Made by a program: the position numbers and the translations under genes. This document shows positions 49,032-49,033 of a stretch of 49,033 nt of DNA, one piece after another (the stretch's first letter is position 1; each line of letters begins with the position of its first letter). Under the pieces are notes generated by a model. It ran no database searches, was not told the DNA's origin, and was given only the letters and a program-made list of their open reading frames with translations. The DNA is from Treponema sp. GTDB lineage: Bacteria; Spirochaetota; Spirochaetia; Treponematales; Breznakiellaceae. The stretch lies in contig JAISBR010000050.1 in NCBI GenBank assembly GCA_031266095.1, forward strand, positions 1-49,033. Reading direction: 5' to 3'.

Positions 49032-49033
49032 GT

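Larger units (their letters stand above)
48799..49033. repeat. 24-bp tandem array running off the right edge
   Basis: Six units with an exact 24-bp period occupy 48891-49033, the last cut by the window edge. A single unit sits at 48799-48820 and a partial one at 48871-48890. The core is CTCAGCTAGGCTAGCGAAG, then TA or CC and a short variable join. It contains the 11-base palindrome GCTAGGCTAGC. On minus the period keeps one frame open as an octapeptide repeat. Confidence 0.92.

Overview
The window looks like chromosomal DNA of a spirochaete, most likely a gut-type Treponema. The taxonomic evidence is two adjacent periplasmic flagellar sheath genes (flaA), a TP0733-like outer-membrane barrel, and many lipoproteins. 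A cytoplasmic chemoreceptor fused to a sensory [FeFe]-hydrogenase module fits the H2-rich habitat of termite-gut treponemes. This assignment is an inference from gene content; no rRNA is present. One tRNA, Leu(TAA), is found. The standard bacterial code fits every gene.

Layout. Positions 1-4250 are accessory: a 23-base C run, a C-terminal gene remnant, a frameshifted small secreted protein, a transglutaminase-like/TPR protein, a seven-repeat lipoprotein propeller, a remnant of a second transglutaminase paralogue, and a lipoprotein. From 4400 to 10600 come tRNA-Leu, aroH with a membrane protein, an SPFH-like protein, an outer-membrane barrel, a lipoprotein and a long RarA fusion. From 10690 to 18800 is a motility and sensing block: PilZ and a dCache chemoreceptor, a putative binding-fold protein, flaA x2, an outer-membrane barrel and the hydrogenase-chemoreceptor. 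From 18900 to 24320, all on minus, are an Imm11-like gene, uxaE, rsmG and tex. From 24690 to 34580 lies metabolism: cupin, threonine aldolase, M24 peptidase, 2-hydroxyacid dehydrogenase with aminotransferase, an ATC-hydrolase-family protein, iron-type alcohol dehydrogenase, two signal peptidase I paralogues and hemW. From 34650 to 39700 are a DapB-like dehydrogenase, a mini-MotA-like protein, a 23-bp tandem array, a DUF4469-type protein, a NUDIX hydrolase and an omptin-family protease. The rest holds a DUF445 protein, rlmN, two TPR-type genes, rsmD, lon, a conserved hypothetical, and a 24-bp tandem array that runs off the right edge.

The most notable patterns are these. (1) Promoter -10 boxes lie only 5-9 bases before ATG codons at 5556, 13267, 24318, 39697 and 39701. 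These genes also lack Shine-Dalgarno sequences, so they may be leaderless. (2) At 39663-39733 two divergent genes start three bases apart, and each gene's promoter lies inside or over the other gene's first codons. (3) Several short dispersed inverted repeats occur, some of which supply the ends of coding regions (rsmG, the 45278 gene). (4) There is an omptin with all four catalytic residues in a spirochaete. (5) One signal peptidase paralogue has threonine in place of the catalytic serine. (6) The hydrogenase-chemoreceptor keeps the H-cluster cysteines but has lost the proton-transfer cysteine.

Function assignments rest on motifs read by eye. No database search was run.
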